A program made the translations under genes and the position numbers. This document shows positions 8,841 to 17,972 of a DNA stretch of 47,337 bases, one piece after another. Every line of letters begins with the position of its first letter. Positions within the stretch are counted from its first letter, which is position 1. The notes under the pieces are model-generated. The model was not told the DNA's origin, ran no database searches, and worked only from the letters and a program-made list of their open reading frames with translations. This DNA is from Asparagopsis taxiformis (taxonomy: Eukaryota; Rhodophyta; Florideophyceae; Bonnemaisoniales; Bonnemaisoniaceae). Where the stretch lies: positions 1-47,337 of the forward strand of contig JALQPE010001754.1 in the NCBI GenBank assembly GCA_030407315.1. Reading direction: 5' to 3'.

Positions 8841-10958
8841 TTGTCTGCAGTGTCTTACGATTCTATCAACTCAGTTCTCAGGCAATGTGATGCATCCAGT
8901 AACACTGATACACGTGCGATTAGTACACACTCTGCTACCACAACCCATACAAGGCACCGTACTGGAACGAAGATCCGACGTGAGCTAAACCCAGCTCAGC
9001 TTGCCGACCTCAAATCACGCTGCAAGTGTAATCTATGCTCTAGCTGTGGCCATTGGGCATCTGACCACAACTCTGACGGATCCTTAAAACCAGGAGTCAC
9101 ATCTAGACCCGAACCCAGCCAACGCAACACAAGTGATTCTGGATCTGGAGCAAAAAAGGCTGTCACTTTTCACATGGCTTCGTTGCCATCTGTCGATAAT
9201 AACCTGTTCTGCTCAATTGGTCCACTTCTGGACGATGGAGCTCCTTATAGTGGAATGGGAATGAGTGAATTCCGGGCGATCCAACCATTGGTTCTACCTA
9301 ATTGGAGCGGCAAGCTCTACAAATTGCCAGACAAAATTGCTGATCGTCCATTCTGGAAGTATGGATCTGGAGCTCATTCATGTGAAGTACGAAGGATACT
9401 TGGATCTGTATACCTAAATGCCACCACTGATGAAGGAGTTTCTGTAAGAATAAGACATTTAATCATCGAAGGATCTTCACAGTGGGTAATTGGTCGCAAT
9501 GTCACCAGGTACTGTGACATTGTACACATCAAGAATAATTTGCTACAGATACCAGCATTGGATGGAGGTACACAGCATCTCTCGATTTCATTGGTGGACT
9601 ATGATCTACACTCGTACATACCACATTCTGTATTCCATAGCTATGGAAAATCAGTACAACCTGTTGATGAGATGACGCTGTTCTGCGCAACATCTGTTCT
9701 GAATGGTGTAGAAGGTAATTTATCCAGGAAGGATACAAAGCACATCATTGACAAAGTGCACTTACATGTCTGCGGACATTCTAATTTCTCTGATATGAAG
9801 TTGCTACTCCAGAGAAATGGTATATGGGATGAATGTGTTTCAAAATACCTAATTGATACTATTGAAAACTGCATCAACTGCAAGACTACTTCAGTCCCGA
9901 AGACGGCCCGCAAAGTCTCGCTCAGCTCTATGAACAGATCATTTAATGAAAAAGTTTGCATTGATCACTTATTCTTGAATGAACACGCTGTTTTCCATAT
10001 CATGGACTCAAGTGTGAGATACTCTGCTGGTTCCATTGTCCATGACACTGGAATGAAGCACGCTATTTGTGTTTTTGAGGCACAGTGGGTGTCACAATTT
10101 TGGAGACCTGGTTGTGTTATATTTGATGCTGCGTTTGACAACTATTCATTTATATCATACCTCAGAAAATGTGGCATTGACCCTATACCGCTCCCACCTC
10201 GCCGTCACAACAAAAACGTTCTGGAATCAAAACACAAGATACTACGTGACATATTCCTACGTCTCAAGGAATGTAATGATAATGACAGCTCTATCACTGA
10301 TGATATTATAGTCCAACAAACCTTTCGCATATCCAATGACCTGTACGGAAATGACGTCATGTCATCTCATGAATTGGCAAAAGGTTACTTAAGACCTATA
10401 TTACCTGGTTCCACTCCTGTGGAGTTACCGAACGAGTTGTATACTGCCCATGAAACTCTCATTGCAAAGCGCAAATTCAATTTAATACTCAGATCTAAAT
10501 CGACGTCAACGTCACCTGTACGTGTCGGTGACTTAGTTCAAATCTTCATCAAACGACAGCATGAAAAGAGAGGGAAATGGACTTCTCCGAAACCAGTTCT
10601 AAGTTTTGATCCTAGTACACACAGTATCACAGTACCAGGAAAGAATGGACATGTCGTTCGTGCTGCAATTGAGGATGTCCGAGCAGCTGTATGTGATAAT
10701 CCACTTGCAATAAGTATCCAAGAGGCCATAGATGAACTGGAAAATTCCATACAAGATGTGTTGCATACTCAAAAACCTGCAACCACGCGATACCCTGATA
10801 CCGTTACCTCTCTCGAAAACAATGCGGATTTTGATCTGACATCCGATCAAGCCAATCATACTTGTCAGGGCGCTAACTCATCTCACACAATAACTGCACC
10901 TTACACCAGAGACCATTACACTGACAACACGTCAGATCCGTCAAACAGTAGTATTTAA
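8841..10958 (+). pseudogene. copia-2 right copy: nucleocapsid knuckle, protease, integrase; 3' end fused to foreign LTR
   Basis: The 705-residue frame covers a Cys/His cluster (CNLCSSCGHWASDH, residues ~60-75), the protease site LLDDGAPYSGM, integrase zinc region, integrase core (CIDHLFLNEH) and the integrase C-terminal region through SPVRVGDLVQIF. It is uninterrupted where the left copy has a frameshift. Homology with the left copy stops at codon ~674 (10862). The last ~32 residues come from translation of the copia-1-like LTR at 10863-11016 and are not part of the protein. The reverse transcriptase is lost, so the fragment cannot be autonomous. Confidence 0.8.
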
Positions 10959-11016
10959 GATAGAATACCGTGATCTCAATAAACGGCCGACGGTAAGGGA
11001 GAATCTCCTTCTAACA
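10863..11016 (+). repeat. 5' LTR of a copia-1-like element
   Basis: The 154-bp block starts TGTCAGGG and ends CTAACA, the TG...CA form of an LTR. It begins exactly where copia-2 homology stops and is followed by GGTTATCGGCCC, in primer-binding-site position, and then by gag at 11059. No second copy was found in the window, so the LTR is defined by its ends and position only. Confidence 0.6.
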
Positions 11017-11058
11017 GGTTATCGGCCCTTCTTCGCTAACGCTGCGCAACTCCCCACG

Positions 11059-12849
11059 ATGACCACTCCAGCGCTACCGCCACTCGAAATCGACAACGCA
11101 CCGTACTGGCATCGCATGCTTCAGGCTATCGCCCTGGACATGGACCTAGACCACTTCCTGGATGCCTCCCACACAGCCCCAACCGATCCCACAGAATACA
11201 AAGACTACAAACGTCAACAGGAGCGCCTCACCATGATCATTCTGGCCAGCCTCCCAAAGACAATCACTTCCGACCTCACTGCCGATCAGCTGAAGCTGTC
11301 GCCGTACCTACTGACACGCCTCGTCCTTAACGCCGTCAACGAACACACCGCAATAGACCACTCCATCCTGGAAGCCAACGCCCGGAACCTTCGACTAACC
11401 TCCCTCCACGACGCCCCTGAGTATATTGAAAAACACAAAAACCTACGCCGTACGACGCGCAACGCAAATTACCCCAACATACAAGATGAGACCACCACCG
11501 TACACTTCATGATCCATGGCATACAGGGCGTCACTGCACTCCACAACGCACACGACACATTCATACTCCAACCCCCACCAACAATCGTTGCATTTTCCAC
11601 CAGACTTCAACGTGTCATCAACAGCATTCTATCCCGCCAATGCGAAGACCCACCAACCTCCACACGTAACTCGATAACAGGAAAAACCCGAACGCCCTAC
11701 CATCACCACACAAATCGCCCAACGCCACACTGGAAGCGCAATAGAGCCCCTACGCCTAGAACTTCACACATGTGGTGCGATTTCCACAACTCAAAAACCC
11801 ACACGAACAAAGACTGTCGCGCACAGAACAAATCCGAACACCCATACAAACAAGCGCACGAAACCATAAACCTCTACCAAGAGTGTGACGACACAAACAC
11901 TACAGTCTCTGATGACACGGAACCCAACCGTAAGTCCTTCATATTAGATTCCGGAGCACACCCCACGCACCTCAACCATCCGCACCCGTCTACAACGCCG
12001 CTAACGTCACCTCAATACACCCACACTGCTGCGAACCACCGACACTCCGTCACCCACTCGGGTCCCATACAGATCAAGACACCTTCCATGCCGCTCAACA
12101 TTAAGCACGCGATCGTCACTCCAGACCTCCGACACAATCTTGTCTCCGTACATTCCCTGTCGAACCACCACGGCCCGGTCACCTTCACCCCGTCCAAAGC
12201 ATTCATCACCCCGCGCGGCCGCCGCAAGCCCCGGAAGATAGCTACTTTCAAACGCGGCCTATATGTTGTTGACAATAAACCGCCAGGATTCCCTCCCCTA
12301 CCAAAAATGTGCAACAACACCACGCCAACCTCTGCTCGCTCGCGCAGCAATCCTCCCGTCACGGCATCAACACGCTCCCGCTCTCAACAGCGAAACACAT
12401 CCACCACGCACCGCAGCGGACAACAGCCTCCTCCCGACGCACCATCTCAAAACACAAGATCCAAAAAGCAAACGCCCAAGTGGGATAGACCATGGCGCAC
12501 TTCCACTCCTTGCCCCAAGTCGAAGGAAACATCTACACAGGTGGCCATAACACCTAACAAACCAAAAAACAAGCAGCGCCACAGACCGGCCCCACGCCTC
12601 CAAACCCAAGCGACTCCGAAACAACACAACACTACACCGTCACATCGGAGCACCACCCACGCCACACCTGCAAAATCCACAACGGGTGTAAACGAAACCA
12701 CAAGCACGAAAGAAACTGCTCCCCTCTTAACTTTCTACAAACTCACCCAGCAACCTCTCCGACAAGAACTGGCAGTTCGCACTGATGGACGCCGTATTCA
12801 AGCGCAACATCACGCTACACAGTACGACCAACAAAATACCATACACTGA
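11059..12849 (+). CDS. copia-1-like gag-protease polyprotein (3' part truncated)
   Basis: The ATG at 11059 lies 42 bp after the LTR. Residues ~10-190 form the gag domain (WHRMLQAIALDMDLDHFL). A CX2HX4HX4C knuckle-like cluster (CDFHNSKTHTNKDC) is near residues 237-250. The protease site ILDSGAHPTHLNH is near residue 295, with DLRHNLVSVHSLSN further on, the usual copia segment before integrase. The last ~170 residues are low-complexity Thr/Pro/Arg-rich sequence, and the frame stops at 12849. The integrase HHCC and catalytic core that should follow are absent; only a shifted integrase tail remains. The element could make virus-like-particle protein and protease but not replicate. Confidence 0.8.
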   Translation: MTTPALPPLEIDNAPYWHRMLQAIALDMDLDHFLDASHTAPTDPTEYKDYKRQQERLTMIILASLPKTITSDLTADQLKLSPYLLTRLVLNAVNEHTAIDHSILEANARNLRLTSLHDAPEYIEKHKNLRRTTRNANYPNIQDETTTVHFMIHGIQGVTALHNAHDTFILQPPPTIVAFSTRLQRVINSILSRQCEDPPTSTRNSITGKTRTPYHHHTNRPTPHWKRNRAPTPRTSHMWCDFHNSKTHTNKDCRAQNKSEHPYKQAHETINLYQECDDTNTTVSDDTEPNRKSFILDSGAHPTHLNHPHPSTTPLTSPQYTHTAANHRHSVTHSGPIQIKTPSMPLNIKHAIVTPDLRHNLVSVHSLSNHHGPVTFTPSKAFITPRGRRKPRKIATFKRGLYVVDNKPPGFPPLPKMCNNTTPTSARSRSNPPVTASTRSRSQQRNTSTTHRSGQQPPPDAPSQNTRSKKQTPKWDRPWRTSTPCPKSKETSTQVAITPNKPKNKQRHRPAPRLQTQATPKQHNTTPSHRSTTHATPAKSTTGVNETTSTKETAPLLTFYKLTQQPLRQELAVRTDGRRIQAQHHATQYDQQNTIH

Positions 12850-12918
12850 ATGGTATGGGATGAAACCCAACATAAAACGGCTATTCGCATTCGGCCAAAT
12901 CGGCCACATACCGATCCG
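12785..12918 (+). pseudogene. Integrase tail of the copia-1-like element, cut by the composite element
   Basis: In a different frame from gag-protease, the sequence encodes the end of a copia integrase core: IPYTEWYGMKPNIKRLFAFG corresponds to the family's PYE-WYGKKP-hLRVFG block. Since the integrase core itself is missing, an internal deletion joined the protease region to this tail. The frame runs straight into the TIR at 12919. Confidence 0.75.
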
Positions 12919-12951
12919 TCTGTGTTTTCGGAAGTGGACGCGGACGTCCAG
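12919..12951. repeat. Left TIR of unit A and of the composite
   Basis: The sequence begins TCTGTGTTTTCGG and contains GGACGTCC at 12943-12950. It matches the complement of 47221-47250 and, with two differences, 24155-24186 and 36738-36769. Confidence 0.85.
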
Positions 12952-13036
12952 TCTCTCTAGTACGGGTCCTAGTCGGCCCCGAGATTTACTAGAACAAATG
13001 AACGTCCGCGTCCGAAAAAAAATAAAATTTTTTGGA

Positions 13037-13265
13037 TGCGGACGTCCACTTTCTCTAGTACGTTCGGCGGAATACTAGGACCCGACATCCACTTTCTCTA
13101 GTACGTTCGGCGGAATACTAGGACCCGACATCCAATTTCTCTAGTACATTCAGCGGGATCCTAGGACCCGACATCCACTTTCTCTAGTACGTTCGGCGGA
13201 GTACTAGGACCCGACATCCAGTTTCTCTAGTACGTTTGGCGGGATCCTAGGACCCGACATTCAGT
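13037..13265. repeat. Subterminal 43-bp tandem array, unit A (5 copies)
   Basis: The period of 43 bp contains TTTCTCTAGTACGTTCGGCG then TACTAGGACCCGACATCC. Five copies are present; the third differs most (ACATTCAGCGGGATCC). Each carries CTAG words and a GACATCC or GACGTCC word, both also enriched in the TIRs and P repeats, so this could be a protein-binding array near the element end. The mirror array in unit B has four copies. Confidence 0.9.
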
Positions 13266-13385
13266 ATACAATATATCAGCAAAAACCGGGAGGGAAGAAA
13301 TTACAGCGGATGGTAAATTGAGGGCCCATATCGGACCGTATTTTATTCTCTCATTTACGAAACTGCTCGTATACAATACGTCTCT

Positions 13386-13525
13386 CTAGAATAGGAAATA
13401 CATATCTGGTCAGAATAGGAAATAAATACCCGGTTAGAATAGGAAATACGTATCCAGCCAGGATACGGAATATGTATCCAGCTAGAATATGGAATACGTA
13501 TCCAGCCAGAATACAAAATACCTGT
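13386..13525. repeat. Second tandem array (~25-26 bp period), unit A
   Basis: About six imperfect copies of AGAATAGGAAATACGTATCC. It is mirrored at 46697-46835 in unit B. Confidence 0.85.
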
Positions 13526-13691
13526 CAGCATACCGTCGATCACCCATCTCCCTCACTATCGCGTTCTCCCTACCATCCGAACGCCATGCACCACCATCCG
13601 CACATACTTCAAGAACCCTCACGACCTAGATTACAAAAAATCTGCTCCTTCCCAATTCCATCCCCGCTTTCCTCGACACCACCCCAGCCCA

Positions 13692-13876
13692 TTAAATCAT
13701 CAAGACATCAAACACGAACATGGTCAGCAAAATCTTACACGACTTGAAACCCACTCTTACTTCTATCGTATGCCCGAAAATATACACATACCAGAAACAC
13801 CTCACAGCTTCATTCCCCATCTTCCTAGATCCCTTCTTCACTCTCCTTGAGTCCTGCCGTTCCTGCTTCACCACTC
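13692..13876 (-). other. Candidate terminal exon of the L-arm spliced transcript (unit A)
   Basis: On the minus strand an acceptor-like GTGATGCAG is followed by an open frame of ~60 codons ending in a TAA. The first bases align with the 27-nt repeated segments of the array, and entry phase 1 keeps the frame open (GVVKQERQDS, basic N-terminal half, hydrophobic C-terminal half KILLTMFVF). No known domain is seen. The counterpart is 46342-46526. Prediction from splice-like signals only. Confidence 0.3.
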
Positions 13877-13964
13877 CTGCATCACATACACAACATCAAC
13901 CCCAACAGTCAGATTCAAAAGCGACGCTTACCACGCCAGATATCTTAGAAAATCCCTTACTTAC

Positions 13965-15030
13965 CTCTTATCCATCCTACACACAATACAAACCATGATG
14001 CAAAAACCTTGCAATGAATAATCAAAGTCAGCAGTCCATATCTTCGCAAAACAAGTCTTGGCGCTCAATGAAACTTACCTTCCGTCATCACCATTCCTGC
14101 ATCACCTACACAAATCGAATCAACCACAACAGTCGGACTCAAAACCCACATGTCCCTCTCAGCATACTCTCAAAACTTCCGCACTTTCCTTCGCTCGACA
14201 CAATACGCACCATGACTGGATAAGCTTCCAATGAATAAATATCGCATTAACTGCAATAGTCAGATTCGAAACAAACACTTCTCTCGATGCATACCCTCAG
14301 AACTCACTTACTCTCGTTTCATTCTACACACAATACAGACCAAAAGTCGAAAATCTCACAACCAACAAATGAAGTCAACATTCCGCATCTTCGCACCACC
14401 GGACTGCGCGCTAAATGCAACTTACCTTCCGTCATCACCATTCCTGCATCACCTACAAAAAATCGAAATCAACAACAACAGTCGGACTGAAAACCCATGC
14501 TTCCCTCGCTGCATACCCTCAGAACTCACTTACCCTCGTTGTATCCTGCACACAATAGAAACCATAAGTCAAAAATTGTACAAAAAAATGTAGTCAGCAT
14601 TCCATATCTTCGCGCAACTTAACTAGGCGCTCAATGTAACTTACCTTCCGTCATCACCATTCCAGAATCACCTACACAAAATCAACATCAACCACAGCAG
14701 TCAGACTCAAAACCCACATTCCACTCACTGCACCCCTCAAATGCTCGCCTACCTCCCTTCCACCCTTCAGCAAATATGCACCATGACTCACTAAGCTCCC
14801 AATAAATAAATATTGCATAAAAGACGACAGTCAAATTTAAAATAAACACTTCCCTCGCTTCATACCCTCAGGACGCACTTAACCTCTTCATCTCGTTGCA
14901 TCATAAAACAATACAACCAATAATTCACAAATCGTGCAACGAAAAAATGTAGTCAGCATTCCATTTCATCGCGAAACCCGTCTTTCAGCTCAATGAAACT
15001 TACCTTACTTCATCACTATTCCTGCACCAC
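13965..15030 (-). other. Tandem array of splice-framed microexon-like segments (unit A)
   Basis: On the minus strand, 27-nt segments at 15030-15004, 14671-14645, 14452-14426 and 14105-14079 are each preceded by a pyrimidine-rich TAG and followed by GTAAGT. Segments of 12 nt at 14545-14534, 14323-14312 and 13976-13965 have the same framing. CTGAC or CCGACT branch-point-like words lie ~30-60 bp before the acceptors. Both lengths are multiples of three and share phase 1. The 27-nt segments can encode DAGMVMTE. This is consistent with a repeated exon cassette; transcription is unproven. Confidence 0.5.
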
Positions 15031-15811
15031 CTATACAACATCAAAATGAACCAGAACAGTCAGACTAAAAACCCATGCATCCCTTATTGCACACCCGCGA
15101 GACTCACTTACTTCCCTGCCTCCCATCGTTCACAACATGCAAACCATGACTCACGAAGCTTCTAATGAATCAATATCGCATCAACGACAACAGTACGACT
15201 CAAAACACACGCTTCCCTCGCTGCATACTCTCCAGACTGGCATACTCACCGTCGTTCTATCCTCTACACCAAACAAAGGAAACACGACCAAAGAACCTCA
15301 GCCAGTGACGGCGGAGAAGTGGAATTCCACAGGTTAACCTGCGGCGTCGACTGGACAGCTTTCAACGTCAGCTTAAGTCCTGCTGTGCATACTCCATATC
15401 ATCGCCGGTATTGAGATTAATAATGGCCCAAGCCATGGTCTCTGAACTCCCGAATGATGAGATCCGGATCGAGAACATCGGAATGGTATAATCATATATA
15501 TCACAATCCATTTGCTTCCCTTAAATGATCCCTGTAATATCCACTGTAAAGCACAAACTTATTCCATGAAGTTCGCAGTTAATATAATTTTATTATTTCA
15601 AATGAATTAATTGAAAATCCATCTCCCACGGCGGTCATTCGTCCTTCCAAGCGCACGTTGCCAGCAAAATGTGTGACCTAGCGGTGATGATTGATCGCTC
15701 AGGCACATTCCACCATTGGGCTGCCAGAAGTGAGCACAAAACTGATACCCACAAAACCACGAGAACATTACAAACGAGGTCTCGAACGCACATTTGGAAT
15801 ACAATATAAAT
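15031..15811. other. Rest of L arm, no recognisable gene
   Basis: The stretch 15031-15400 still shows decayed copies of the array repeat (GTATGCAGCGAGGGAAG-like words on the minus strand). An open frame of 65 codons at 15607-15804 minus (Cys/Trp/Phe-rich) has no known match by eye. It is identical in most positions to 44411-45170 in unit B, on the opposite strand. Confidence 0.5.
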
Positions 15812-17972
15812 ACTATACAACAAACTCTACTCGCTATCTCAGACGACGCGGCTCACAAGTGGCGTAGTCCCAATTTTCCGTAACGCCTTTCCTGATGCTT
15901 AAAAGTAAAAAACACGTCAAAACGTATATCAGAAATGAGTGCGAGAGTTTTCTGCACAGGAGATGCTGAGCCACCAAATTGATTTTTTGGAAATTTTAGA
16001 ATTTCTGGGCTGGCCAGCAATGCAATCGAGCTGGACATCCACCGGACGTCCATTTCAGGTTGATCGTGAGAGAGTAGGGCGGGACCATGATGAAACAAGG
16101 ACCAAGACCTGTCCCTGACGTGTTGAGCCTGAAATCGACCCTTCGTAAGACGCGATTTTGGCTTACAGTTGGTGCTTACAGAAGCCAGTGATGACCCCGG
16201 TCGGGGCGGCAGCCGGTTCCTGGGGCCGTTGTGGCCAAATTAGACACCTTGATTTGAATTGAAATTTGGGCTATTCTCAAAAACATGCACATGTGAACAT
16301 GTTTTTGAGATGGGGGTCTGCCGTACGGCACAATCGACCCGCCCAAATCGATGATTTTTCACAATTTTTTTCTGCCCGAAATTTTAGAATTTCTGGGCTC
16401 GCCAGCAATGCAATTGAGCTGGACATCCACCGGACGTCCATTCTGGGTTGTTCGTATGCTGCTCACATCTACGCATTACAGCAACCACGCAGGCGGGCCC
16501 ACTGCTCATACGAAGTGCACGTAGCATGTGCAGCATGATGGATGAGCAGTGTTTGTCGTGAGAAAGTGGGGTGGGAGCATGTCGAAACAAGGACCAAACT
16601 TCGTCCTGGCGTATTGAGCCTGAGCCTGGAATCGATCCTTCGTGAGATGTGGCTTTGCTTACAGTTGGTGCTTACAGAAGCCAGCGATGGCCCCGCTCGG
16701 GGCGTCGGATGGCTTCTTCTGGGGCCGTTGTGGCCAGATTAGACACCTTGATTTGAATTGAATTTTGAGCCATTCTCAAAAACATGCACATGTGAACATG
16801 TTTTTGAGATGGGGGTGTGCCGTACGGCACTTTCGACCGCCCAAATCGATATAATTTTGCAATTTTTTTCTGACTGAAATTTTAGAATTTCTGGGCTCGC
16901 CAGCAATGCAATTGAGCTGGACATTCACCGGACGTCCATTTCAGGTTGGTCGAGTATTGCACATGGATACAGTTTTGCAGCTATTTCTCAGCCCAACATT
17001 TTAGAATTTCAGGGCTGACCAGCAATGTAACCGAGCCGGACTTCCACTGGACGTCCATTTCAAGTTAGGCTAGTGCTGCACATTTGCTCGCATCGCAGCA
17101 ACTAAGCAAGTGTTGACAGCACCGAGATGCCATGCAGACAAGGGGGAATCGGCTGCAAACGGCTTCCCTGGTCGGCGGCTGGATGTCTGGATGTGAATGG
17201 CTGCAAGCATGGAAATCTTGCTACCGCACAGCGCATACACACTGCAGCAGCACATCACTGACGCATGCGAAAGTTGGGTGCTGCAGTGCGTGGTGTGTGT
17301 TGTGTGTTTGTGTGTGTATGACGAACCTTGTGGTATCCCTAGGCGTGCACTGGTACAAAAAGTTTGGACTGCCCCATCGGTCGTACTTTGGCGCATTTAC
17401 ATGCATCGGAGAACGACCAAGGAGGTAGAGCAGCAATCGCTGTTGGCTGAGCGTCCAAACTGGAGGGCTTGGGGCAATGGTTCTATAGCAGTCATTTATA
17501 GGACGCCCACCGTTGATGACTGAGATCCACGGTGGGTTTAGTATTCATGGTGTTGTCCTGCATTGGCGGACGTCGAAGACGAGTACTTCCAGTGAGCGTC
17601 CAAGGTGAACAGCTCAGCAGAGGATTATGATGTGGATGTGAAGGCATGGATGAGGCCAGCAGGAACGTTTCTGCAAGATGGGCGTGAGTGGGTAAGTGAG
17701 CGGGGAGGGGCCGCTCGGGGCGCTTGGTAGCTTCTGGGGCCGTTGTGGCCAAATTAGAATCAAGCCTATGTCCGGCGGACGTCCTGAATTGCTTTATTTT
17801 TTGGGCTATTCTCAAAAACATGCACATGTGAACATGTTTTTGAGATGGGGGTGTGCCGTACGGCACTTTCGACCGCCCAAATCGATGTATTTTTGCATTT
17901 TTTTTCTGACTGAAATTTTAGAATTTCTGGGCTCGCCAGCAATGCAATTGCGCTGGTCATTCACCGGACGTC
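15812..17972. repeat. P, left internal inverted repeat of unit A
   Basis: About 2.16 kb, inverted partner of 20595-22751. It is built from repeated modules that each contain a hairpin with stem CTCAAAAACATG (16276-16309, 16775-16808, 17811-17844), the palindrome TGCCGTACGGCA, GGCCGTTGTGGCC, and a CCGGACGTCCATTT boundary word. A 70-bp block at ~17605-17674 is present here and in P' of unit A but missing from both arms of unit B. The outer ~450 bp is diverged from P' (L-type). Open frames inside are mirror-image by-products of the repeat. Confidence 0.9.

Larger units (their letters stand above)
7870..10862 (+). mobile_element. copia-2 element, right (plus-strand) copy, 3'-truncated
   Basis: This is the mirror image of 4950-7836: leader with TATA, gag, zinc knuckle, protease and integrase are all present. 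Identity with the left copy is high (mostly isolated substitutions). Homology ends abruptly at 10862, where a TGTCAG...ACA LTR of a different copia element begins, so reverse transcriptase and RNase H are missing. Unlike the left copy, its integrase frame is intact, but the leader has been replaced by two long palindromes. Confidence 0.85.

Noticed and set aside
13037..13525. CRISPR-like array
   Set aside because: The repeats are contiguous tandem units without unique spacers, in a eukaryotic mobile-element terminus.
17289..17318. GT-rich microsatellite inside P considered as a regulatory element
   Set aside because: A short impure repeat that differs in length between arms; ordinary slippage explains it.
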